Shown here: positions 18,072 to 26,468 of the stretch, in pieces
How the letters are laid out: the number at the start of each line of letters is the position of its first letter
How positions within the stretch are numbered: the stretch's first letter is position 1
Assembly (NCBI RefSeq): GCF_009900765.1
Contig: NZ_JAAABL010000002.1
Span: forward strand, 420,072-484,071
Origin: Rhodovarius lipocyclicus
GTDB lineage: Bacteria; Pseudomonadota; Alphaproteobacteria; Acetobacterales; Acetobacteraceae
Length of the DNA stretch: 64,000 nt
Direction of reading: 5' to 3'
Position numbers and translations under genes: made by a program
The notes under the pieces: generated by a model
What the model was told of the DNA's origin: nothing
The model's database searches: none
Seen by the model: only the letters and a program-made list of their open reading frames with translations

Positions 18072-19475
18072 TCAGTAGCGGTAGGCTTCGGCCTTGAAGG
18101 GGCCGGCGGTGGTCACGCCGATGTAGTCGGCCTGCGCCGCGCTCAGCTTGGTCAGCTTCGCGCCCACCTTCTCCAGGTGGAGGAAGGCCACCTTCTCGTC
18201 CAGGTGCTTGGGCAGCACATAGACCTTGTTCTCGTACTTGCCCGGGTTCATCCACAGTTCCAACTGCGCGAGCGTCTGGTTGGTGAAGGAGGCGGACATC
18301 ACGAAGCTGGGGTGGCCCATGGCGTTGCCCAGGTTCACCAGCCGGCCCTCGGAGAGCAGGATGATGCGGTTGCCGGCGGGGAACTCGATCTCGTCCACCT
18401 GCGGCTTGATGTTGGTCCACTTGAAGTTGCGCAGACCGGCGACCTGGATCTCGCTGTCGAAGTGGCCGATGTTGCACACGATCGCGCGGTTCTTCATCTG
18501 GCGCATGTGATCGACGGTGATCACGTCGATGTTGCCGGTGGCGGTCACGAAGATGTCGGCCTTCGGCGCGGCATCGTCCATGGTCACCACGTCATAGCCT
18601 TCCATCGAGGCCTGGAGCGCGCAGATGGGGTCGACTTCCGTCACCATCACGCGGCAGCCGGCGTTGCGCAGGCTGGCGGCGGAGCCCTTGCCCACATCGC
18701 CATAGCCGCACACCACAGCCACCTTGCCGGCCATCATCACGTCCGTGCCACGGCGGATGGCGTCCACCAGGCTCTCGCGGCAACCATACAGGTTGTCGAA
18801 CTTGGACTTGGTGACGCTGTCGTTCACGTTGATGGCCGGGAACAGCAGCTTGCCTTCCTTGGCCATGTTGTACAGGCGGTGCACGCCCGTGGTCGTCTCC
18901 TCGGAGACGCCCTTGATGCTGGCGGCCAGCTTGGCGAACCAGCCCGGCTTCTGCACCAGCAGCTTCTTGATCAGCGCGAAGAAGACGGTCTCTTCCTCAT
19001 TGGTGGCGCCGTCCAGGAAGGCCACGTCGCCCTGCTCGGCGCGCAGGCCGTAATGGACCAGCAGCGTCATGTCGCCGCCATCGTCCAGCAGCAGGTTCGG
19101 CTCGCCGCCATCGGCCCATTCCAGGGTCTTCTGCACGTAGGCCCAGTATTCCTCCAGCGTCTCGCCCTTCACGGCGAAGACGGGCACGCCCGCTTCGGCG
19201 ATCGCGGCGGCGGCGTGGTCCTGGGTGGAGAAGATGTTGCACGACGACCAGCGCACATCGGCACCGAGGGCCACCAGCGTCTCGATCAGCACGGCGGTCT
19301 GGATGGTCATGTGCAGGCAGCCGGCGATGCGGGCGCCCTTCAGCGGCTGGGCCGCGCCGAATTCGGCGCGGGTCGCCATCAGGCCGGGCATTTCGTCCTC
19401 GGCCATCTCGATCTCCTTGCGGCCCCAGGCGGCAAGGGAGAGGTCCTTCACGATGTATTCGCTGGCGAGGGGCAT
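18072..19475 (-). CDS. ahcY: S-adenosylhomocysteine hydrolase
   Basis: 467 residues from the ATG at 19475, the usual bacterial length. It splits SAH into adenosine and homocysteine using tightly bound NAD+, keeping methylation cycles running. Recognisable blocks are the N-terminal [20 protein letters not shown], the dinucleotide motif [25 protein letters not shown] and the C-terminal KAEAYRY that closes on NAD+. It stands alone, with a SAM-cycle-type palindrome 5' and structured repeats on both sides. Confidence 0.97.
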   Translation of the reverse strand: MPLASEYIVKDLSLAAWGRKEIEMAEDEMPGLMATRAEFGAAQPLKGARIAGCLHMTIQTAVLIETLVALGADVRWSSCNIFSTQDHAAAAIAEAGVPVFAVKGETLEEYWAYVQKTLEWADGGEPNLLLDDGGDMTLLVHYGLRAEQGDVAFLDGATNEEETVFFALIKKLLVQKPGWFAKLAASIKGVSEETTTGVHRLYNMAKEGKLLFPAINVNDSVTKSKFDNLYGCRESLVDAIRRGTDVMMAGKVAVVCGYGDVGKGSAASLRNAGCRVMVTEVDPICALQASMEGYDVVTMDDAAPKADIFVTATGNIDVITVDHMRQMKNRAIVCNIGHFDSEIQVAGLRNFKWTNIKPQVDEIEFPAGNRIILLSEGRLVNLGNAMGHPSFVMSASFTNQTLAQLELWMNPGKYENKVYVLPKHLDEKVAFLHLEKVGAKLTKLSAAQADYIGVTTAGPFKAEAYRY

Positions 19476-19540
19476 GCGGCGGCTCCGTGTGCTGGATGTG
19501 AGCCGGGCGGTAGCATGCGGGGCAGCCGCACGCAATCACC

Positions 19541-19558
19541 CATAAGGATATCTTTATG
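19541..19558. promoter_or_regulatory. Near-perfect palindrome upstream of ahcY (SahR-like operator candidate)
   Basis: CATAAGGATATCTTTATG is an 18-bp palindrome with one mismatched pair (16 of 18 positions symmetric), ending 66 bp before the ahcY ATG. It is AT-rich in GC-rich surroundings. From memory, ArsR-type SAH-sensing regulators (SahR) of proteobacteria use palindromes around a GATATC core at ahcY, metH and metK; the assignment here is inference. No regulator gene lies nearby. Confidence 0.5.
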
Positions 19559-19560
19559 TG

Positions 19561-19839
19561 TTGTTTACCAAGGCCGCGAACGCGGCCCGCCGGCAGTCCG
19601 GCGAAGCCAAGCGAACCGGAGGTTCGCGCCCGGCGTCTGAGGGCATGGAAAGGTGTTGTTTACCAAGGCCGCGAACGCGGCCCGCCGGCAGTCCGGCGAA
19701 GCCAAGCGGACCGGAGGTCCGCGCCCGGCGTCTGAGGGCATGGAAATGTGTTGTTTACCAAGGCCGCGAACGCGGCCCGCCGGCAGTCCGGCGAAGCCAA
19801 GCGGACCGGAGGTCCGCGCCCGGCGTCTGAGGGCCTGGG
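19561..19839 (-). repeat. Three tandem 95-bp structured repeat units
   Basis: Units begin at 19561, 19656 and 19751, an exact 95-bp period; the third is slightly truncated. Each contains hairpin 1 (GCCGC-GAAC-GCGGC), hairpin 2 (CGCCGG/CCGGCG) and hairpin 3. Hairpin 3 is GCGAACC-GGA-GGTTCGC in unit 1 and GCGGACC-GGA-GGTCCGC in units 2 and 3, a compensatory pair change. The array lies between the ahcY operator and the 3' end of the DUF971 gene. No conserved coding: the period is not a multiple of three. Confidence 0.85.
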
Positions 19840-19879
19840 AAAAACGAGTGCTGCAGGTCGAAGAATTCGACCGGCAGCA

Positions 19880-20236
19880 TTACGGATCGCGGCGCAGCCC
19901 ACGCACAGCCAGCGCCTGCTCATAGGCGGCCCAGCGGGCCTCCTGCTCCTCACCCAACTGGCGCAGATAGGGCCAGGAGTAGATGCCGCTGTCGTGCAGG
20001 TCGTCGAAGGCGATGCGCACGGCGTAATGGCCCACCGGCTCGATGCGCATGATGCCCACATGGCGCCGGCCCGCGACCGTCACCTTCTGGCCGGGCCCAT
20101 GGCCCTGCACCTCGGCCGAGGGGCTTTCGACGCGCAGGTATTCAGCGGGCAGGGCGAAGCGGGCGCCGTCCGGGAACTCCACCTCCAGCACCCGCGCCTC
20201 ACGCCGGTAGCGCAGGGCGGTGGGGGCGGCGCTCAC
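19880..20236 (-). CDS. DUF971 domain protein
   Basis: 118 residues. DUF971 is the N-terminal domain of gamma-butyrobetaine hydroxylases and occurs alone in many proteobacteria, where links to Fe-S or Apd/Mrp functions have been suggested. The typical run is LEVEFPDGARFALPAEYLR, then the short loop and GHYAVRIAFDDLHDSGIYSW near the end. It starts directly after the Trm112 stop, so the two form an operon. Cytoplasmic, role unproven. Confidence 0.85.
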   Translation of the reverse strand: MSAAPTALRYRREARVLEVEFPDGARFALPAEYLRVESPSAEVQGHGPGQKVTVAGRRHVGIMRIEPVGHYAVRIAFDDLHDSGIYSWPYLRQLGEEQEARWAAYEQALAVRGLRRDP

Positions 20237-20434
20237 TCAGCCTTCCAGCTTGCGCGCCTCGGAGGGCAGCATGATGGGGATGCCGTCCCGCACCGGATAG
20301 GCGAGGCCCGCCTGTTCGCTGATCAACTCATTCGCCGCGCGGTCATAGCGCAGCGGCCCCTTGGTGACGGGGCAGACCAGGATCTCCAGCAGCTTGGGAT
20401 CGAGGGGCGCGTTCGGGGCTTCGGTCGTGCTCAT
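20237..20434 (-). CDS. Trm112 family small protein
   Basis: 65 residues, the common length of bacterial Trm112-like (YcaR) proteins, which stabilise partner methyltransferases in other organisms. The sequence [18 protein letters not shown] and the [13 protein letters not shown]-terminus fit the family. Only one Cys (in [10 protein letters not shown]) remains, so the zinc site of eukaryotic Trm112 is not complete, which is usual for the bacterial members. Cotranscribed with the adjacent DUF971 gene. Confidence 0.87.
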   Translation of the reverse strand: MSTTEAPNAPLDPKLLEILVCPVTKGPLRYDRAANELISEQAGLAYPVRDGIPIMLPSEARKLEG

Positions 20435-20477
20435 GCGCGCGGTGTAGCAGGAAAAGGGGCGCGGCGGACAGAGACCG

Positions 20478-21281
20478 TCAGCCGTGAATGAAGACGGGGC
20501 AGGGGGCGTCGCGCAGCAGCCGCGCCACCGGGCTGCCCAGGATCAGCCCGGCCAGCCCGCCCCGGGGCTCCACCCCCAGGGCCAGCAGGCGGGCGTGGCG
20601 GGTCCGGGCCTCCGTCAGCAGCAGGGCGGGGGAGTATTCGGGGGTGGCGAAGCCCTCGGCCAGGGCGCCATGGGCACGCAGATAGGCGGCGGCTTCCTCG
20701 GCCAGGGCCTCGTCCTCGGCCAGCACGGTGGTGGGGTTGCCCGCGGCCAGCCCCAGCAGCGCCAGCAATTGCAGGCTGCGCTGGGCGGGGATGGAGGCAT
20801 CGAGCCCCACCACCACCGGGCCCGGGGCGGGATGCCAGCCGGGCGGCACCACCAGCAGGGGGCGGGCGCCGTCGCGCACCAGCGCCTCGATCGCGGGGGC
20901 CAGCCCGTCCTCCGCGTCCTCCCGGCCCAGCGTCGAGTCGCGGCCCAGCACTATCAGGTCATGCGCGATGCCGGCGCGCAGCAGGGCGGGTTCGGGGGCC
21001 TGGTCCAGCCGCAGCAGGTCGAAGGGCGTGTCGCCGGCGGCGGCCTGTGCCTCGGCCAGCACGCGCTCGGCCTCCTGCTGCTGGCGGGCGCGTTGGGCGG
21101 CGTCGCGGCGGGCGGCGAAGGCGCCGCTGCCGGCGGGCATGGCCTCCGGCGCGCCGGGCGGGTCCATGATCTGGGCCGCGGTCAGCGCGGCGCCGCTGGC
21201 GCGCGCCAAGCCCAGCGCCAGGTCCCGCGCGGCGGCGGCGCCGGTTGTATCGTCCAGCACAAGAAGGATGTTGCGGAGCAT
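20478..21281 (-). CDS. Universal stress protein, two tandem Usp domains
   Basis: 267 residues from the ATG at 21281. Domain 1 starts with [18 protein letters not shown]; domain 2 begins near residue 150 at [19 protein letters not shown] and ends with the ATP-loop-like [23 protein letters not shown]. That loop matches the G-2x-G-9x-G(S/T) pattern only in part, so ATP binding is uncertain. A longer frame upstream has no homology. Monocistronic; usually induced in stress, but no control site is recognisable. Confidence 0.85.
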   Translation of the reverse strand: MLRNILLVLDDTTGAAAARDLALGLARASGAALTAAQIMDPPGAPEAMPAGSGAFAARRDAAQRARQQQEAERVLAEAQAAAGDTPFDLLRLDQAPEPALLRAGIAHDLIVLGRDSTLGREDAEDGLAPAIEALVRDGARPLLVVPPGWHPAPGPVVVGLDASIPAQRSLQLLALLGLAAGNPTTVLAEDEALAEEAAAYLRAHGALAEGFATPEYSPALLLTEARTRHARLLALGVEPRGGLAGLILGSPVARLLRDAPCPVFIHG

Positions 21282-21511
21282 GGCGGCAGGATAGGCGGCT
21301 CGGGCGCCGCGCAGAAGCACCCCTTTCGGGCGGCGGCGCGCGGACGCGGGGAGCATTTATTACGATAAATTTACAAAACGACTCTCAATTCTCGTTCTTT
21401 GTTCTTAATTTTGGGATAACGCAAAATTGAACCGGGTGTATGATGCATGCGGTGGGTTTGAACCGGTTCGGCGCGCGCCGCGCGGGCACGCCGGCGGGAG
21501 GGGATGCGAGC
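21282..21511. promoter_or_regulatory. AT-rich leader of the exopolysaccharide operon with inverted repeat
   Basis: 230 bp between the divergent Usp and BcsB-like genes. From about 21355 to 21430 it is far richer in A and T than its surroundings. AATTTTG (21407-21413) and CAAAATT (21422-21428) form a perfect 7-bp inverted repeat with an 8-bp spacer, ending 83 bp before the operon's first ATG. Candidate operator; no known motif is matched. GGGAGGGG at 21496-21503 is a strong ribosome site for the ATG at 21512. Confidence 0.45.
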
Positions 21512-23329
21512 ATGCAGAAACGTCATTCCGTGCTGGGGGCGATGGCCGGTCTGGCCGTTGCCCTGGGCGCCTTCGCCGCCGGCCCCGCGCCAGCCGATAC
21601 GCTGGAGGATCTGGGCTTCGTCAACGGCCTGGTGCTGCAGGGCTCCCGCTCCACCCGGGAAGTCTATTTCCCCATGCCGGCCAACCCGCTGCGCCCGGAA
21701 TTGCGGGTGGAGGTGAACCCCAGCCCGCTGCTGGACCAGCTTTCCTCCGTCCAGGTGCTGGCCAATGACTTCCCGGTGGCCTCCATCCCGCTGCGGGATG
21801 GCCAGACCACCCACACCATCCCCATCCCGCCCGCGCTGGCGCAGTACGACTATCTGCGCATCCGCTTCGCCGCCGACCAGGCGCTGCAACGCGACGTGCT
21901 GTGCTTCGACAACGACACCCCGGCGGTCTGGAGCCACATCCTGCCGCAGACGCGGCTGACGGTGGACGCGGATGGTGAGGAAGGGGTGGGCGTGGTCTGG
22001 CGCCGCCTGACCGGCACCGTGCCGATCTCCCTGCCCACCTCCCCCACCATGCAGGATGTGGAAGCGGCGCTCGCGCTCTCTGTCTCCCTGGTCGGCCGTG
22101 GCGCCAAGCCCGTGATGGTGGGCCCTGGCGACAGCACCGCCCGCATCGTGATCGGGCGCGGCAGCGCGCCGCTGGCCGTGGAAGCCATGCCCGGCGGCGG
22201 CACCCGCCTGCGCGTGGCCGACAGCGCCGCCGCCCGCGCGCTGACCGAGGCCTCCGGCGCCATGCGCGTGATCCCGGCCGCCGTGGGCGTGGGCGCCGCC
22301 ACCTCCCTCGCCGCCACCACCGACCGCGTGACCTTCGCCGATCTCGGCGTGGGCCTGTCGGAGGTGAACGTGTTCAGCGAGGGGACCATGGATGTGGAGA
22401 TCCCCTTCAACAACCTGCCCCCGGGCCGCCGCCCGGTGGCGCTGCGCCTGTTCGGGCGCGGCCCGGTGATGCCGCCCAACAACGCCATGAGCGTGACCAT
22501 GCGCGTGGGCCAACGCATCATCTGGAGCGAGACATACCGCGACCTCGTCTCCATGAACGGCGTGCTGATCCCGCTGCCGGAGGAATTCACCCAGCACCGC
22601 ATGTCCATCCGGCTGCGGCTGGCGCGCATCGGCTTCCGCCCGGCCTGCGACAGCAGCTTCCTGTTCGCGCTGAGCCCCGCGAGCGAGGTGGTGCTGGGCG
22701 AAGGCTTCCCCCGCCCCACCGACTTCAACGGCTTCTACGTCTCCGCCGACCGCCCCGCCCTGGTGCGGGTGGACGTGCCCTCGCATGAGGCGGTGGCGAG
22801 CATCCCCGCCATGGCCACCATCCTCAGCCGCGCCGGCGCCCGCGCCCATGCGATCGAGGTGAATTCCGGCACCCGGCTGGACCGCCCCTTCCTGCTGCTG
22901 GCGCGCACCGCGCCGTCCGAGCTGAATGTGCGCGGCCTGCTGCGGCCCGATCTCGGCCGGGTGGTGCTGCAGGATGAGCGCAACGGCGCCCGCGTCGAGA
23001 TCTCCCCCGCCGCCGGCCTGACGGTGATCCAGGTGGCCGAGGCCGGGGGCATCCCGGGCCTGTGGTTCTCCCCGGGCTCGGAGCGCAGCCTGGCCACGCC
23101 GGCCGTGCTGTCCACCGGCAATGTCGCGGTGCTGGACGGCTCGCGCCTGCCGGCCTCCTTCGACACCCGCCGCCAGCAGGTGAGCGTGGAGGAAGCCCGC
23201 ACGCTGGAGGCGCGCGGCGCGCTCTCCTTCCTCTCCCAGTGGCGGACGGAACTGTTCATCGCCGGCTGGGTGCTGCTGACCGTTCTGGTGCTGCTGGCCG
23301 TGCTGCGCATGCGCAGGAAGAAGGGGTGA
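21512..23329 (+). CDS. BcsB-like periplasmic subunit of a polysaccharide synthase
   Basis: 605 residues. Signal peptide at 1-29 and a single helix near 575-598 (LFIAGWVLLTVLVLLAVLRM) with a basic tail, the topology of cellulose synthase subunit BcsB. The jelly-roll-type repeats resemble BcsB: strands with PELRVEVNPSPLLDQLSSV, FNNLPPGRRPVALRLFGRG, and the second half with RIGFRPACDSSF. BcsB forms the periplasmic dome that guides the glucan. It is shorter than canonical BcsB (650-800) and the product polymer is unknown. It precedes the glycosyltransferase by 4 bp, so they are surely translated together. Confidence 0.72.
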   Translation: MQKRHSVLGAMAGLAVALGAFAAGPAPADTLEDLGFVNGLVLQGSRSTREVYFPMPANPLRPELRVEVNPSPLLDQLSSVQVLANDFPVASIPLRDGQTTHTIPIPPALAQYDYLRIRFAADQALQRDVLCFDNDTPAVWSHILPQTRLTVDADGEEGVGVVWRRLTGTVPISLPTSPTMQDVEAALALSVSLVGRGAKPVMVGPGDSTARIVIGRGSAPLAVEAMPGGGTRLRVADSAAARALTEASGAMRVIPAAVGVGAATSLAATTDRVTFADLGVGLSEVNVFSEGTMDVEIPFNNLPPGRRPVALRLFGRGPVMPPNNAMSVTMRVGQRIIWSETYRDLVSMNGVLIPLPEEFTQHRMSIRLRLARIGFRPACDSSFLFALSPASEVVLGEGFPRPTDFNGFYVSADRPALVRVDVPSHEAVASIPAMATILSRAGARAHAIEVNSGTRLDRPFLLLARTAPSELNVRGLLRPDLGRVVLQDERNGARVEISPAAGLTVIQVAEAGGIPGLWFSPGSERSLATPAVLSTGNVAVLDGSRLPASFDTRRQQVSVEEARTLEARGALSFLSQWRTELFIAGWVLLTVLVLLAVLRMRRKKG

Positions 23330-23333
23330 TCCC

Positions 23334-25229
23334 ATGTCCGCTTCGCACACCCTCCAGCAGGAGGAAGCGACCCTCGCGCATCTGATGTTGCGCGGGCGGC
23401 TGGACCAGGAGGCACTGACCCGCGCGCGGGACAACGCCACCAGCTGGAAGACCTCGATCGGTGAGGCGCTGGTGGCCGATGGCGCCGTCAGCCCGCGCGA
23501 CTGGGCGCTGGCCACCGCGGCCGGCACCGGCCTGCCGCTGGCGGACCTGATCGCCGAGCCGCCCGATGCCTCCATGCTGGATGCGGCTGACCGGGAGCAT
23601 TACCTGGCGCTCGGCGTGCTGCCTTGGAAGCGCGCGGCCAATGGCGCGCTGATCCTGGCCGCCCAGCGCCCGGCGGCGCCCGATGTGGTGGAATGGGCCG
23701 CCCGGCGCTATCCGCACGAACGGCTCGGCTGGGCCGTGACGGCCAAGTTCGACATCCTGTGGGCGTTGCAGAAGCGCTTCGACCAGCTGGCCGACCAGGA
23801 AGCGCGCGAGGCGCTGCACATCGCCACCCCGGAACTGTCCGCCAAGAAGGTGCTGACCATCTCCCAGGCGGTGGCGGGCTGGGCGCTGGTCTCGCTGTTC
23901 ATCCTGGGGCTGATCCTGGCGCCGACGGCGACCATGGTCGGGCTCTCGGCCGCCATCACCGTGCTGTACCTGCTGTGCTTCGGCTTCCGCTTCCTGCTGA
24001 CCTGGAAGGGCAGCCACCACAGCGTGGATGTGAGCGTGACGGAGGAGGAGATCGCGGCGCTGAAGGCCGAGGATCTGCCGACCTATACGGTGCTGGTGCC
24101 CATGTACAAGGAGGCGGAGGTGCTGCCGATCCTGGTGCATTCCATGCGCCGGATGGACTATCCGCTCGCCAAGCTGGACGTGAAGCTGGTGCTGGAGGCC
24201 GACGACACCGAGACCATCGAGGCCGCCAAGGCCCTGAAGGCCGAGGGCATCTTCGAGATCGTCCGCGTGCCCACCAGCTATCCCAAGACCAAGCCCAAGG
24301 CATGCAACTACGCCCTGCGCTTCGCGCGCGGCGAATACATCGTGGTGTTCGACGCGGAGGACATCCCTGAGCCCGACCAGCTGAAGAAGGCGGTCGCGAT
24401 GTTCAAGCGCAGCTCGGACAACGTGGCGTGCATCCAGGCGCGGCTGAACTATTTCAACCGCCGCGAGAACTTCCTGACGCGGATGTTCACGCTCGAATAC
24501 TCCAACTGGTTCGACTATCTGCTGCCGGGGCTGCACGCGCTCAAGATCCCCATCCCGCTGGGCGGCACCTCCAACCATTTCCGCACCGCCGTGCTGCGCG
24601 GCGTGGGCGCCTGGGACCCCTATAACGTGACGGAGGACGCCGATCTGGGCGTGCGCCTGACGCAGCAGGGCTATCAGGTGGCGGTGATGAACAGCACCAC
24701 CTTCGAGGAAGCCAATGGCGTCCTCAAAAGCTGGATCAACCAGCGCAGCCGCTGGATCAAGGGCTACATGCAGACCTGGCTGGTGCATATGCGCCGGCCG
24801 GTGCAGCTGTACCGGCGCCTGGGCGGTTCCGGCTTCTGGGGCTTCCACTTCTTCATCGGCTTCCCGGTGCTGACGGCGGTGCTGAACCCGGTGCTGTGGC
24901 TGACCACCGCGGTGGGGCTCGTCTTTGGCTCCGATATCGTGTCGCCGCTGTTTCCGGCGCCGATCATCTACTTCGCCATCTTCAACCTGGTCGCGGGCAA
25001 CGCGATGTATGTCTACATGACCATGGTGGCGGCGGCGAAACGGGGCTGGTTCAGCCTGATGCCCTGGGCGCTGCTCGCGCCGGTCTATTGGGTCATGCAC
25101 TCCGTCGCGGCCTATAAGGCGCTGTGGCAGCTGATCGTGAAGCCGCATTTCTGGGAGAAGACCCAGCACGGCACCAGCAAGGTCACGCAGAACCAGTTGG
25201 CCGGCATCGCCCAGCAGGGGGCCTCGTGA
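23334..25229 (+). CDS. Processive family-2 glycosyltransferase with N-terminal GspE/MshEN-type domain
   Basis: 631 residues. Residues about 10-150 are a T2SSE_N/MshEN-like domain: LVADGAVSPRDWALATAAG then GLPLADL, and YLALGVLPWKRAANGALIL ending in FDILWALQKRF. Two helices follow (about 175-225), then a GT-A domain with LEADDTET, VVFDAEDIPEPDQL, TEDADLGV and QRSRWIKGY, the D,D,D,QxxRW set of cellulose-synthase-like enzymes, then about four helices. There is no PilZ domain. MshEN domains bind c-di-GMP in MshE, and E. coli NfrB, a GT2 with a C-terminal MshEN domain, is c-di-GMP-activated; regulation here is inferred. Confidence 0.82.
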   Translation: MSASHTLQQEEATLAHLMLRGRLDQEALTRARDNATSWKTSIGEALVADGAVSPRDWALATAAGTGLPLADLIAEPPDASMLDAADREHYLALGVLPWKRAANGALILAAQRPAAPDVVEWAARRYPHERLGWAVTAKFDILWALQKRFDQLADQEAREALHIATPELSAKKVLTISQAVAGWALVSLFILGLILAPTATMVGLSAAITVLYLLCFGFRFLLTWKGSHHSVDVSVTEEEIAALKAEDLPTYTVLVPMYKEAEVLPILVHSMRRMDYPLAKLDVKLVLEADDTETIEAAKALKAEGIFEIVRVPTSYPKTKPKACNYALRFARGEYIVVFDAEDIPEPDQLKKAVAMFKRSSDNVACIQARLNYFNRRENFLTRMFTLEYSNWFDYLLPGLHALKIPIPLGGTSNHFRTAVLRGVGAWDPYNVTEDADLGVRLTQQGYQVAVMNSTTFEEANGVLKSWINQRSRWIKGYMQTWLVHMRRPVQLYRRLGGSGFWGFHFFIGFPVLTAVLNPVLWLTTAVGLVFGSDIVSPLFPAPIIYFAIFNLVAGNAMYVYMTMVAAAKRGWFSLMPWALLAPVYWVMHSVAAYKALWQLIVKPHFWEKTQHGTSKVTQNQLAGIAQQGAS

Positions 25230-26389
25230 GCAGCCAGTCGGTCGCGGAGGAACGGCGCTCAGCCTATGTCGAGCGCCGGCCCATGCTGCCGACGCTGCTG
25301 CTGACGGGCTTCTGCTTCCTGCTGTTCGCCCTGGCCGCGGACCGGCTGATGGAGCGCAGCAGCCTGCCGGAGCGCCTGGCCGAGACCTGGGCCTTCGCCG
25401 AGGACCCGGCGGCCCTGGCCGGCCAATGGTTCAGCGCCCTGCTGCTGTTGCTGCTGCACGCCATCCCGCGCAGCGGGCCGCAGACGCTGCTGCTGGTCAC
25501 GGTCACCACCGGGGCGGGGCTGATGGGCCTGCTGCACTGGCGGCTGGTGGGGCGCGGCTGGCCCACCCTGACCGCCACGCTGGTGGTGCTGGCGGTGGCG
25601 CTGAACCCGGTTTCGCTGATCCTGATCACCTCCGGCTCCACCCTGCTGCTGGCCACCATCATGATGGCGCTGGTGGGGGTGGCGTTCGACCGTGCTTCCA
25701 GCGTCGGCGACAGCCAGTCGCTGATCGCGCTCGGCCTGGCGCTGGCGGGCATGATCATGACCACGCCCACCGCCATCTATATCCTGGCGCCGCTGCTGGT
25801 GCTGCTGCCGCTGGCGTTGCGGGATGTGCGCGATGGCGCCTCGGCCGTCGCCCTGTTCCTGCTGACGCTGTTCCCCACAGTGGTGGCGCTGGCGGGCATC
25901 CTGGTCGCGGCCGCCACGCTGGGTGAGCCGCCGAAATTCGCCTTCCTGCGCTGGTCCGCCCCCATGCATGGGGTGGAGGCCGTGGCCGGCACCCCTTGGC
26001 TGGCCGAGCATGGCGGCAGCTTCTGGGTTCCGCTGGGGCTGCTGCTGGGCTGGATGGTGGCCGCGGTGCCGTTTTCCGTGCTGCCCCTGCTGCTGGCGGT
26101 GGTCACGGCGGCCGAGCGCGCCCGCCCGGCCTTCGCCCTGATGGCGCTGATCGTGGCGCCGATCGCGGGGGCCCTGGCCACATCGCGCTGGCACATAGCT
26201 GACCCGCTTTGGGCGGCGGCGGCGGGGTTTGCCTTCTCGCTCGGCTGGCTCGCATCGCGCGTGCTGCGCCCCTGGGAGCGCTTCCTGGGCTTCATCCTGT
26301 TGATTTTGGGCCTTATTCTGGCCTGGAGCCCGCTGTGGATGTGGGATGACGAAGTGCGCGCGGCCTGGAGGGCGACCCTATTCTGGTAA
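25226..26389 (+). CDS. Polytopic membrane protein of the exopolysaccharide operon
   Basis: 387 residues from a GTG that overlaps the glycosyltransferase stop by 4 bp (GTGA). Around ten hydrophobic helices, with only short loops; the C-terminus ends in WMWDDEVRAAWRATLFW. No family is recognised. The size and helix density recall GT-C or flippase-like proteins, but no catalytic Asp motif is evident. Tight coupling to the glycosyltransferase suggests it helps assemble, acylate or export the polymer. Confidence 0.7.
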   Translation: MSSQSVAEERRSAYVERRPMLPTLLLTGFCFLLFALAADRLMERSSLPERLAETWAFAEDPAALAGQWFSALLLLLLHAIPRSGPQTLLLVTVTTGAGLMGLLHWRLVGRGWPTLTATLVVLAVALNPVSLILITSGSTLLLATIMMALVGVAFDRASSVGDSQSLIALGLALAGMIMTTPTAIYILAPLLVLLPLALRDVRDGASAVALFLLTLFPTVVALAGILVAAATLGEPPKFAFLRWSAPMHGVEAVAGTPWLAEHGGSFWVPLGLLLGWMVAAVPFSVLPLLLAVVTAAERARPAFALMALIVAPIAGALATSRWHIADPLWAAAAGFAFSLGWLASRVLRPWERFLGFILLILGLILAWSPLWMWDDEVRAAWRATLFW

Positions 26390-26468
26390 GCATTGCTCAC
26401 CTTTTAAGGCATGAAATATCGCGCTAAACGCCCGGAACTTTTCGATAATTGCAAGGACCGGACGAAAA

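Noticed and set aside
19476..19540. SAH riboswitch in the ahcY leader
   Set aside because: The leader of about 65 bases lacks the conserved core expected of SAH riboswitches as I remember it; the palindrome further upstream is a better control candidate.
19558..19925. Repeated peptides encoded by the 95-bp units, or a CRISPR array
   Set aside because: The 95-bp period shifts the frame at each unit, there is no ribosome site, and there are no unique spacers between direct repeats; hairpin conservation explains the pattern better.
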